DNA of 64,000 nt, from the NCBI RefSeq assembly GCF_003369915.1, contig NC_046676.1, positions 13,498,001 to 13,562,000 of the forward strand, in the 5' to 3' direction. The position numbers and the translations under genes are program-made. This stretch comes from Drosophila miranda (lineage: Eukaryota; Arthropoda; Insecta; Diptera; Drosophilidae). Under the pieces are notes generated by a model. It ran no database searches. It worked only from the letters and a program-made list of their open reading frames with translations, and had not been told where the DNA came from. Of this stretch, positions 16,011-26,516 are shown piece after piece (within the stretch, counting starts at the first letter, position 1; each line of letters begins with the position of its first letter).

Positions 16011-16037
16011 TTTGTTGTTGTTGTTGTTGTTGTTGTT
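16011..16037. repeat. (TTG)n microsatellite
   Basis: Eight or more TTG units in non-coding DNA. A shorter array of the same unit is near 17505-17524. Confidence 0.85.
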
Positions 16038-17303
16038 TGTTATCCTCCTTGGATCGGATCTTGTCGCTTGCCGCTTGCCGCTTGCCGCATTATGTTGCTG
16101 CTTAATTGGTTATAAATTAATTAAACGTCGATTAATAATCCGGCTTCTTGTCAGTTAAAACCGCCGTCCAAGTCGGCGTTCGGTCGGTAGTAGGTTCTGG
16201 GCTTGGGAACAAGAACACATTGCTGCTGCAACAATAAGCCAACAATAAGCCCGTCTTGCCCACAGCTCTGCCTCTGTGGCGCACACAGATGCAGATACAC
16301 CTTCTTAGCCACGGATACACACACACACACACAGCCACGTGATGAGATGGCAATAATGAACTTGTTGTTGTCGCTAACATTTGCTGCCATGGCCTGAACT
16401 TTGTGTAGAAGCCAGAACAGCAGCAGCTCCCCAACAAGAACTCATTAATGGTACTAGACACAGAGCTGGACCAAACGCAAGACCCCGACAGAGAGGTAGA
16501 CCCCAAGCTAGACGTGGGCCCCGGGTATCAATGACCATTTGGGCGTTCGGCTCGGCTCCACTGCTGTCAGCCGCTTGTCAACGCCAGAGAGACGCTGCCG
16601 AGGAGGAGGATGGAGGACCAGAGAAAAAGGTTATGGGTTAAGGTCAAAAGCTAGCAGCGAAATGTGAGAATATCCCATTCGGTAATTGGAAAAATCAATG
16701 ATTCCACAACTAAAGTGTCGGCAAATGTGTGGACGGAAAGAGCTAAAAAATTTATAATAAATTAATTATTCAGTGAAAAACGTAATTATTCAGCAAGAAA
16801 AATCCAAACACGAACAGGGGTAACTTTTATGGTAGCTGCACTACAAAACGAATGGCAAATGAATCATTTACGAGTAAGGCATCACATCTAAAGATATGAA
16901 TAATGAACTTATTCATTCAGACAATTTGTAGAAAATCTTGTTTAATGAAATGGGGGAAAAAGGTAGCAAAAATGGGAAAATTGCTGACTATCAGAACAGA
17001 AGATGGTTTATGAGGTATTCCCCCCTTTTTCACGATATTTTCCTTTCCCTTTCGATTCGTCAAAGATTGATTGCTAACTATCCATCATCAAAGATCTGAA
17101 AAGGGCTTAGTCGTAGTTCTGGTTTCGGTTTACAACGACATTATTCCCCATTCTTCCCTTTCGTCTCCCCCAATTTATGTTATTCTATTCTGCTCTACGC
17201 AGTTGGTTTTTTTTCCTATTTGATCGCCTTTTTTGCTACTTGTGTCAATCGCCTGGCCTCCCACTATCGCCAATGGCTTCACCAATTCCCCTTACATTTC
17301 CCC

Positions 17304-17306
<3 letters not shown>

Positions 17307-17334
<28 letters not shown>
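17307..17334. repeat. (TC)n / GAGA-type tract
   Basis: An uninterrupted TC dinucleotide run of about 14 units, the longest in the window; the complement is GAGAG. Confidence 0.9.
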
Positions 17335-17337
<3 letters not shown>

Positions 17338-18890
17338 TTTTCCCTCTTCAGCGTCATCCAAATTCCCTTCTGTTCTGTGCCCCTGCAGGCTATATAGCCC
17401 TCTCTAATCGGACAGATATTTGATTTGATTTCCTAAAAAAAGTGAGACAGACGAAGAGAGACTACGCTAGAGGGAGAGAGCATGCAAATATTTACACCAC
17501 ATATTTGTTGTTGTTGTTGTTGTAGTTTCAACACTTCTCTTCTCTCCAACAACTAACATCCAACATCCACATCCACTTAAAGCGACATCCAAGTGATGCC
17601 TTTTGTTGATCGAGTGCTTGCTACGCACTTCACTTCCTCCCGGCCCGCTCCCTGCGGCCCCCACTGCGTCCTACCATCTCTTTCACTCTTCATGGGTGTA
17701 TCTCTTTTCCTCTCACGGCTGGCAAGGCAGAAAACAGTGAACTGCTACAGATACGAGACACTCGTATTCCTATGCTACTTTAACGCTCACGAAAATTATT
17801 TGTGGGTCTTCTTTTTTCGGGTATTTGTTGGATATTTGTTGGGCAGTGGCGAGGCGATTAAATCACGGTCCAGCCCCAAAAACTGAAAGAAGGCCACCGT
17901 AGATCTCGTCGTATCTCTGGGTTCGTCTTTTGTGTAGGCATCTCTCGAGTGGCGAATGCCTGAATGCCTCTTCAGGTGATTGTTGGCCCCATAGACGGGA
18001 TCGCATAATGATCCAGAAATCATTACGTTCTCACGTTTAGCGCCCCGTCCAGTCCCCGTTTCGGACCAGGCCAACAAGTGCTGCTGGCCGCCACACACAC
18101 ACGCCACACCATCGCGGGACTGCTGTAAAACGTCAAAATATACGAGCACAGAGCGATTTAAACTGTCAACGCGGCCGTAAACATTGTCAGTGGAGAGTCG
18201 GAGCGGAGTCTGGAGTCTTGCCAAAACTGGAACTATTCAGAGCTGAGGCCGAGTGGCCAACAGGCTACTTGCTGCCTCAAATTTGCTTATGAGCAAAGGC
18301 CCGAAACAGGCCCGAACTCCACTCGAAGCTAAAGTCCAAGTCGAAGCTAGCCTCCGTTTCAGCCTGGTCTAATGTGGCTCGTAAATCCTGGGCCAACAGA
18401 GGTTCGGGCCCCGTTTTGGCCTGATGAATGTTGTGATGCGGCCGAGGCGGCACTTGGCCAGATTTACGCCCCGCAATTAACGTTCTAATCGCCGCAATTT
18501 GTTAGGAGCCAAAGCGAACCTCTCGAAGCAGATAGATAATCAGCATCAACAACCTACAAGTCAATTTCGAGTGTCAACCGTCTGATATCGCTAATGATGA
18601 TACGGATGATGGGGAGATCGGATGATCTTTCAGGTATCTTTATCTTTCTATTGTTTATCCGAAGATAGTGAATGAATCACAGGATATGAAAGAAATAGTT
18701 CGGATGGTCTTTCATTAGTGAATTGTTATGGTTGCTCGGCTAAGCGCTTGCCCATTGCAGCACAAAAAGCATTACAGAAAACAGATCGGCAAACAGTTCG
18801 ACACCGGCGAGAGCGGAGAGGGAGGCTCGTCTGCATGGCATAGCCGCAAGCACATCGTCTGGCCCAGTGGCATTGCAAATCGATATAAAA

Positions 18891-20950
18891 CGAGGGGGAA
18901 CGTTGTGAGTTGCTGCGGACACCGCAACTCTACAGTTATACCCGATACTAAGTCAGTATGGCTCTCCTCCGGCAGACGCCGCTAATATTAAACGACACGA
19001 CAAAGAGTGCGTGCGAGAGAGACAGAAAACCAGTCTGAGCGTGACGTCGGGCGCTGCGTAGCCACTGAAAATTGATTTCTCGCTTTTGGCTACAAAAATG
19101 ATCCGATCTGATCCAGATTCAGCAATCTGATAGATATGGTCATTATCTATGATTCTGCGTTTTTAGTTTTCTCGAATGTGCAATATTGTGGATGCAACAG
19201 ATTTTCGTCTTTTGTGGGGGCGGAAGGGGGTGGGGCGAAATTCTGAGATATACGTTTTATAGTAAGATCTAACAGGAGTGCGGATACCAAATTTGGTTAC
19301 TCTAGCCTTAATAGTCTCTGAGATTTTTGAATATCCCCAGATTTTCGTCCTTTGCGGGGGCGGAAGGGGGTGTGGCGAAATTTGGACACGAAACGGTCAA
19401 GGTCCGATATCACAGGAGTGTGGATACCAAATTTGGTTGCTCTGGCTCTTATAGGTTCTGAGATCCTTGAACTCATATTTTGCAATTGACAAAACCGACC
19501 ATGAAACCTGTGTGTTAGAAAGAGACAGAGCGAGAAAGAATGAAATTGTTTTCTTGATTCTGGCTATAATCATTATTCGATCTGGTTCAGATTTTGCACT
19601 GTAGAAGATATGGTCATCCTCACCGATTCTGCGTTTTTGGTTTTATCGTATCTTTAAAAATGTGGATGCCACAGATTTTCGTCCTTTGTGGGGGCGGAAG
19701 TGGGCGGGGCGAAGTTTTGAAATATTTTTGTAGCAGTGACATATCACAGAAGTCTGGATCCAAAACATCGTTACTCTAGCTCTTATAGTCTTTGAGCACT
19801 AGGCGCTGAAGGGGACGGACAGACGGACAGACGGACGGACGGACAGACGGACAGGGCTCAATCGACTCGGCTATTGATGCTGATCAAGAATATATATACT
19901 TTATGGGGTCGGAAACGATTCCTTCTGGACGTTACAGACATCCACTCTTACCACAAATCTAATATACCCCAATACTCATTTTGAGTATCGGGTATAAAAA
20001 GATTTCCGATAAAGTAATTTGTCCGTCCCCTTCAGCGCCTAGTGCTCAAAGACTATAAGAGCTAGAGCAACGATGTTTTGGATCCAGACTTCTGTGATAT
20101 GTCACTTCTACAAAAATATTTCAAAACTTCGCCCCGCCCACTTCCGCCCCCACAAAGGACGAAAATCTGTGGCATCCACAATTTTAAAGATATGAGCAAA
20201 CCAAAAACGTAGAATTGTAGAGAATTACCATATCTTTAAGACTGCGGAATCTGAATTGGATCGTATTATTATTATAGCCAGCATCAAGAAAACAATTTCA
20301 TTTTTTCTCGCCCTGTCTCTCTCTAACACACACGTAGCATAGGCGGCTTTGCTTAGAGTAAAACATCAGCGCCTAGATCTCAGAGACTACAAAAGCTAGA
20401 GCAACCAAATTTGGTATCCACACTCCCAATATATCGGACCGAGACGAGTTTGTTTCAAAATTTCGCCACACCCCCTTCCGCCCCCGCAAAGGACGAAAAT
20501 CTGGGGATATTCAAAAATCTCAGAGACTATTAAGGCTAGAGTAACCAAATTTGGTATCCGCACTCCTGTTAGATCTTACTATAAAACGTGTATCTCAAAA
20601 TTTCACCCCACCCCCTTCCGCCCCCACAAAGGACGAAAATCTGTTGCATCCACAATATTGCACATTCGAGAAAACTAAAAACGCAGAATCATAGATAATG
20701 ACCATATCTATCAGATTGCTGAATCTGGATCAGATCAGATCATTTTTATAGCCAATAGGAACAAATCAATTTGCAGTGGCTACGCAGCGCCCGACGTCAC
20801 GCTCAGACTGATTTTCTGTCTCTCTCGCACGCACTCTTTGTCGTGTCGTTTAATATTAGCGGCGTCTGCCGGAGGAGAGCCATACTGACTTAGTATCGGG
20901 TATAACTGTAGAGTTGCGGTGTCCGCAGCAACTCACAACGTTCCCCCTCG
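18891..20950. mobile_element. Foldback (long inverted repeat) element, 2.06 kb
   Basis: The element begins CGAGGGGGAACGTTGTGAG and ends with its reverse complement. The left arm (18891 to about 19817) and right arm (about 20021-20950) are inverted copies carrying the same landmarks: GCGCCTAGTGCTCAAAGAC near the centre, and repeated blocks reading CCTTTGCGGGGGCGGAAGG. The spacer holds an ACGGACAG tandem array (about 19814-19850) followed by a segment ending GAGTATCGGGTATAA, wording common in dispersed Drosophila repeats. Each arm also contains two or three diverged internal repeats of a block of about 180-330 bp (GGAC-GAAAATCTG ... ACCAAATTTGGTT). No transposase frame is visible, so it is a non-autonomous foldback or a head-to-head pair of one repeat. 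I cannot name the family. Confidence 0.75.
19814..19852. repeat. ACGGACAG tandem array in foldback spacer
   Basis: Short tandem units of GGACGGACAGAC type lie at the hinge of the foldback element. Confidence 0.8.
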
Positions 20951-21722
20951 TTGTTGTTGTGATTAGTGAAATGAATCGAGTTACGCCTCCGAAGAAGCTC
21001 AGTGGCTAAACAATGATGTTAATATCAGCATCCGCGATGAGTTTTGTGAAATTTCTGATTTATTAGTGTCAAGCAGCCGGCTTTTATGATATGGAAATGA
21101 ATGGTGAAGCTGCAAGGAAGTGTGCTGCGCGTTGAGCGGAGTGTGGCATGTGAGATATCGGCGGATCTATGCAAAATTTGCAACCTCCCACGCAATATTC
21201 ACCGAGAATATTCTGATAGGATAACAGTGGCGCCCCCAGCCAGTGTACATCTTTCTACATTTTACATGTGCACATTGGTGCCCCCAAACGGACAGCAGCG
21301 CAAGGTACGGCTAGTGTATAGTTACTTGTTTGTTACAGTTCCCCACTGGCGCCCCCAGTCAGATGGTTTTTTAATCTTAATTTTTTTTTCTTTATTTATG
21401 TATATTATTTCTTTAATAAATTGTACGTGGCACTGCCTTTGAGTATGCAATGGATATAACCAACTAAACGATAAGCTTAGTCACAGACATTGAATGTTTC
21501 GGGCCCGCATTGATTTGGCTTACTGCGCTGTGCGGTTAATCATAGTCTCGTGGTCCCGCGACGTTCCCCCTCGTTTCATTTGGCTTTATTGGACACAACG
21601 TTTAGTTTTATTTTCGAATAATATTGCTGGCATTTGAATATTGCTGCACCTTTCGTTTTATCCCACATTTCATGCAATGCTAAAAAATATTTCGACTTCT
21701 CTTCTGATGCAATTACTTATAT
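20951..21722. other. Unassigned repeat-like DNA between foldback and LINE
   Basis: No gene was recognised. An open frame at 21101-21442 (+) has no recognisable domain. Inside it the phrase TGGCGCCCCCAG or a close variant occurs three times, near 21228, 21275 and 21348. A copy of the foldback terminus (ACGTTCCCCCTCGTT) recurs near 21561, suggesting that some of this stretch belongs to an older or larger repeat. Confidence 0.4.
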
Positions 21723-22071
21723 TTTCTTTTTTTTTTTTTTTCATGTGGAAAATTTGTATTTTATTGTAAACAAGTTTACTGCTACCTTTCGTGGCAACTT
21801 AATCTAGTTTTACATTTAAGGGGAAAAACAATTGATCACTGGAGATACATACTTAAACTAAATGTTACATATATGGAGTAGGTAAATACATTATTTACAA
21901 TATTTACAAAAAATTAATGAGATGTTATAGGAGGGATCTAGTAGGGAGATCCAGTGGATGACTCCTTTTGAGTCTTCTTTTCCTTGGCGGGTTAATTAGA
22001 CGTCTGGCTAGCGCATTAGGGTGACCACCAAGTCGTTGCAAGTACCTTGCTGCATGTAATTGTATAACATC
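21723..22071 (-). pseudogene. Jockey-clade LINE, 3' end (split by element A)
   Basis: This is the 3' terminal part of the LINE whose upstream part lies at 31733-32650. Read on the minus strand, the coding frame enters at 22071 from the element A junction and ends with a basic tail (PPRKRRLKRSHPLDLP) at a stop near 21925. A 3'UTR of about 180 bp and a poly(A) tract follow, seen as a T-run at about 21725-21742 on the plus strand. The frame continues logically from the residues left of the other junction, and the 4-bp CATC is duplicated on both sides, so both pieces are one element interrupted later. Confidence 0.85.
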
Positions 22072-24118
22072 TGTAAGAGGCTTGTAGCTGAGGGCGTAAA
22101 CTAAATTGACCGCCAACGGCGTTGTATGGGCAGCCAAAGTCTCGCTGCTACAGGGGGTTTTGGAGTCAGGGGCTCTTAAACGGTGCTCTGAAAGGTTGGC
22201 TCCCTCTGGGGGTGAGTTAACGCTGATGGCAGGTGAAGAGAAAGAGGAGAAAGCGATGACATTCGAACGTCATCCAGCGGATCCGACCGGTCTCATAGTG
22301 GATGGGAGCGTGTCCATCTTCCTTTTGGAATTTGGATGTCGAGCGACCAACATCGCCCCGAACAGGCTCAGCAAAAATCATTAATGAAAAGTTTCAAAGT
22401 CAAGAAAAGAATATTGTCAAAGCGCGAGTGGTATCCAGCAGCAGCAAAGCAAAAGTCGCGGGACTACGATAACTGAAGCTAGGTCGGCCACTGGGGCCAA
22501 GATTGACGGGTAAGAGGAACAAAAAGTGGGTTACCACAGATCTTTCGGGGCCGAATACGTTAGACGGTTCTTTCTCCCTGCACTAGATTTGGCGCCTAGC
22601 AATTTGGGCTGGCGAAGCAGCGGCGCTCCAAGCAGCTGATCCGTCGCAGCACAGAGCGAGGGAGCAGAGACGCAGAAAAAATTCAGAGAGGCTCGACCTT
22701 CGCGGGCAGCCGGATCGACGTCGGTGAGGCGGCGGCCACAAAGCGGGACGGTCGATAATCCGCGATAGCGGAAAGTTCAGCACCGGCGAAATACGAACGG
22801 AGAAAAAGGAGGAAAATAGCGCAAATCCTACCTAAACGTGCCGTATGGCAAATACAGTTAACAAGGCCCAATTAAGATCCGCAGCACATAGGGAAGGAAA
22901 GAGTTAGTGTGTTGTTGGAGTTCAATACTCAGAGCTGCAAGGGTAATGCCGCAAAAAAATAAAGAGGGCGAGCGGAGCCAGCGGGGGCGAGCGGGGGAGA
23001 GAGAGAACACGCGAGCAGCAAAGGCAGAGCCCAATAGGAGAGCGAGCGAGCTATAAAAACGCTCGCCAGCAACGGAGCCGAAGGGGGCTGGCGATAAGCC
23101 GAGAGAAGTAACATAAGTTAACATAAGAGTAAGCAGAATAGTACCGAGCAGCAGAACAGCTATTTAAGTTTACATACATATACATAAAAAAGAAATGCAG
23201 AAATGAAGAACAGTAGTGAGGGAGCATAGAGTAGGAAAAGAAGGGCAAGAGGAAGAGTGAATATGAAACTAAAACAAATCCATAAATAGATAACCTTCCA
23301 TGCACAGATCAAAAAAAAAAAAAATAACAAGAACCAATATGTTTATAACCGAAATGCAATAATAATACACCCGAACCCAAAATATCATATTAACCACAGT
23401 TTTGCAGCAACCATCAGAAAGCGCTTTCGACGGTGGATCCGCAGTAAAAGTGAGTTTATTTACTAGGTATTTGATTACAATCATTTGGGCATGGAAGAAA
23501 TTGTCTATGGGTGTTCCGACCAAATTGCCTCACCGTTTCGTAGCCCGTAAGAATCAACATTTATATTCTATCTTTAAATTTTAATCTTTACCATTGCACA
23601 TTTATTCAAATACTAGTTTATAAGTTTACCTGATCCTAGTTCAAGGGAACCAGGCCCAGGTAGCCTATGGGAGGGAACATATACCCCGTATTTTTATGTA
23701 TAATTTAGTTCCAATATATATCATTATAATGTTTAACTAAACAATTCTTATGATCTCCCCTTCCAAGCCCCTGTAGCGCGTGTCGGCACACCCAGGGGTC
23801 ATGGCCGACAGATAGATGTATGGAATGGCATGACCAAGGTAGGGTGGGCAAGGGGTCCTCGAAACAGCTGAGGATCGTCCGTCTGTCTTTTAGGTAATCG
23901 TCCGTGGTTATGTGGTCATTTTTAGTGAACTCTGTCCGGTGAGGTGTATGGCTTGTTTTTTTCTTGCACGTTAAATTTAAAATAAAGAAAGTAAAGGGCC
24001 TCGGACTATGACAATAAAACAACTCCACCCCCTTGCTGACGAGCCAGCAGCCGGAAACAATACGTGCCGGTCATAGCCGAGTAATACCATCTCGCCCAAG
24101 TACTCGTTACCCATTACA
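22072..24118 (+). repeat. Element A 5' LTR
   Basis: 2047 bp, TGTAAGAGG...CATTACA. It matches the 3' LTR except for a block of about 158 bp (22336-22493) absent from the 3' copy, a small replaced segment near 22980, and scattered single-base changes. Unequal length means at least one indel happened after insertion or during template switching in reverse transcription. Confidence 0.93.
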
Positions 24119-24144
24119 GTAATAATTAAGAAGATCTTTATTTT

Positions 24145-24162
24145 TGGCGCCCAACGTGGGGC
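24145..24162 (+). other. Element A primer-binding site (tRNA-Lys type)
   Basis: TGGCGCCCAACGTGGGGC, identical to the 18-nt site used with tRNA-Lys1,2 in some retroviruses and in gypsy relatives. It lies 26 nt after the 5' LTR, an unusually wide gap. Element B has the same 18 nt only 5 nt after its LTR. Confidence 0.85.
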
Positions 24163-25134
24163 CACCTTGTGTTGTACATCGGATTGACTCCGATTAATTA
24201 ATACCAGGAGGACTCACACATTACATTGACCACAATTGTCTTCTTTCCCATCTGTCTTATTTACAACCTTGTATTGTCTGAGTGAATAGCGTAGGGTAGC
24301 TGTCCGTAAAGTTTACGCTGGTTAGCGTATAGCTTTGATGGCAAATATCTGTTTCACTACAAAGTTTTCTGCGAGCATGGAACCATGACAAAAACTTGGA
24401 ATGCAGGCAAATTAGCCTCAGAGGCGATAACCTGTCCAGTGAGATGTGGGTTCGAGCGGGATTTCTATATTTTCAACAAGTGAATGGACGACTGGGATAG
24501 AATGCATAGGAATTCAGAATGGGTCGGCTGCGAGCAGTTGCCTTCTGACCACATTTACCTAGCGATAGTTTTCACTTAACTTTATCTTTTATTTGCTTTG
24601 ATGTTTTTGTTGAAAAGCCATTCTGACGATTGGAAATCAAGTTGATTCAACCTTAGGGATGAATCTCTGACCACGGCAGATGGACTGGAACGGAAACATG
24701 GCAGTTCTTCTATTTGTTTGTGATCGAGAAATTGAGTCGAGTAGGAAACAAGGAGAGTTTTTTTGTCATGAAATGCCTCCTGTCCACGATTCATTTGTGT
24801 TGGTCAGTTTCATAAATTTGCTATTAGACGTTACCAATAAAAGCGGACAATTGGTGTGCAGCTTCTGCAGGGAGCTATTGGGAGTCGGGAGATCATTCTT
24901 TTCTTTTGATGGTATAATTTCAAAGAATTAAATATATACTATATACTCACATACATATGTACATTCATTATACAGGCTACATAAATAGATTTGATACATT
25001 TATTGGGGGGTTATTCCGCAATATGATGTAATTAATTCTGGGAAGAAATTAAATAGTTCTATGGGTCTGGATAGATCGCCACGAAAAGGGGTGCCTCCTC
25101 GAAGCATAGCTTATGCAGCTTATGCAAGTCCGAG
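24163..25134 (+). other. Element A leader and eroded gag start
   Basis: About 1 kb between primer site and the first recognisable gag remnant. No intact frame is present. By analogy with element B, whose Gag starts with a RING-H2 domain, the N-terminal Cys pairs of Gag should lie near 25050-25135, but the frame is interrupted there. Confidence 0.5.
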
Positions 25135-26516
25135 TTGGGAACTGGGGAAAATTATAAAACGAAGTGCGGGCATCCGTTTCATAAGGCATGTATAAAAACG
25201 CATTTCACTGTTAAAACAACTTGCCCAACTGGTGATTCGGTTTGCATAGCTCAAACCATTACAAATCCAGCTAGCACATCTGTGTTAACGAGGCAGCAAT
25301 CTAGACTCGTACCAATCCCAAGAGCAGATAGCTTATCAGATTTGGCCGAAACGAGAAGTGAAGAGCTAAGTGCGAGCGAGAACCCGTCCATCGTCGAGAT
25401 GAGCCAGACGTCTGCCGAAATTGCAGCCGCTGTCAAGGCTATGCAGAACGAGCTGTTAACTGTTAACAAATGGCGAATCTCATTCAAACCAATGTAGAAG
25501 CTCACATAAATAATATGGAGCAGCAAAGACAAACGCCAAATCCAAATACTAGCAGGAATACTTCTTTGGAGCAGCTACTAGGAATCAATGGGCAGCAACC
25601 AGATCCGGGGTTACCTCCGCGTGCTACCAGCGCCCGATCGGTAGGTTCAGAATTGGCCCAATGACCAGACAAAGTAGGCCACATAATGTCGAACTGGAAA
25701 TTAAGATTTTCAGGAACCACCGATACAATAGGAATCGATAGCTTTATCTATAGAGTTGAGGCCCTTACTCATCAGACGTTAGAGGGAAATTTCTCACTTC
25801 TGTGTGGTAATGCGAATTCGCTATTTGATGGCAAGGCATCTGATTTCTTTTGGCGATATCACAAGTCGGTAGGAGTAGTTCGTTGGCAGGAGCTTTGTGC
25901 TGCGTTGAGGAAGCAATTCCGAGACTCCAGAACGGATGTGGATATCCGCCAAATGATAAGGGATAGAAAACAGAGGGAAAAAGAAACGTTCGAAAGTTTC
26001 TACGATGCCATCCTAAAGCTAACTGATAGACTCGACCAGCCTCTTAGTGAGAAGACGCTGATTGAAATTGTGAGGCGTAATTTACGTCCGGAAATTCAGC
26101 ATGAAATTCTTAACATACGGGTAGATTCGATGGAAACCTTGAGGGATATATGCAGGAAAAGGGAATGCTTTTTAGAAGAAGTCCGTAAGAATCATGGTTA
26201 TCAGAAACCATCGGTCTTTAAGAAGCAGATATCAGAGCTCTGGGAGGAAGCGAACATCGATGATGCCGTAGAATTTTCTGAAGAAGAGGTAGAGGATGAG
26301 ATAGGCGCTTTTGCTCTCGTATGCTGGAATTGCAGGAAGGAGGGGCATAGGTATCAAGACTGCGCGGAAAAAAGGAAAATATTTTGCTATGGATGCGGTA
26401 TTCCTAATGCCTATAAACCTTCATGTGCGCGATGCCAAAAAAACGCGCAAAGGAGCACTGCAGCATCTCGTCCACTGACCAGTGTTCCCAACCGGCAAGC
26501 GGCGACAAAGGAGTGA
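25135..26516 (+). pseudogene. Element A gag (broken)
   Basis: Gag remains in three successive frames: 25135-25497, 25470-25664 and 25686-26516. The first keeps a decayed RING signature (C-x1-H-x2-H-x2-C, then one further Cys-Pro), matching the RING-H2 at the start of element B's Gag. The last (276 aa) is the retrotransposon Gag core, with an FEEL/RQMIRDRKQREKE-type helical region and a C-terminal CCHC knuckle (CWNCRKEGHRYQDC). A second Cys-rich motif without histidine follows (CYGCG...C-x2-C). Gag packages the element RNA into cytoplasmic particles. Its end overlaps pol by 94 bp, with pol in the -1 frame, as expected for programmed frameshifting. At least two frameshifts inactivate it. Confidence 0.85.

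Larger units (their letters stand above)
10515..18890. other. Intergenic non-coding DNA
   Basis: About 8.4 kb without a supportable gene. Open frames up to 187 codons occur (for example 12575-13138, +), but their translations show no domain and overlap equally long frames in other phases. The stretch is rich in CAG/CTG, (TTG)n and (TC)n repeats and GAGAG-type motifs, as in Drosophila regulatory DNA. I saw no transposon ends, tRNA or rRNA in it. Confidence 0.55.

Noticed and set aside
22106..22384. 92-codon frame in the element A LTR (also 29852-30100)
   Set aside because: It lies wholly in the LTR, is repeated because the LTR is repeated, and has no recognisable domain; in the 3' LTR it ends differently because of the 158-bp indel.
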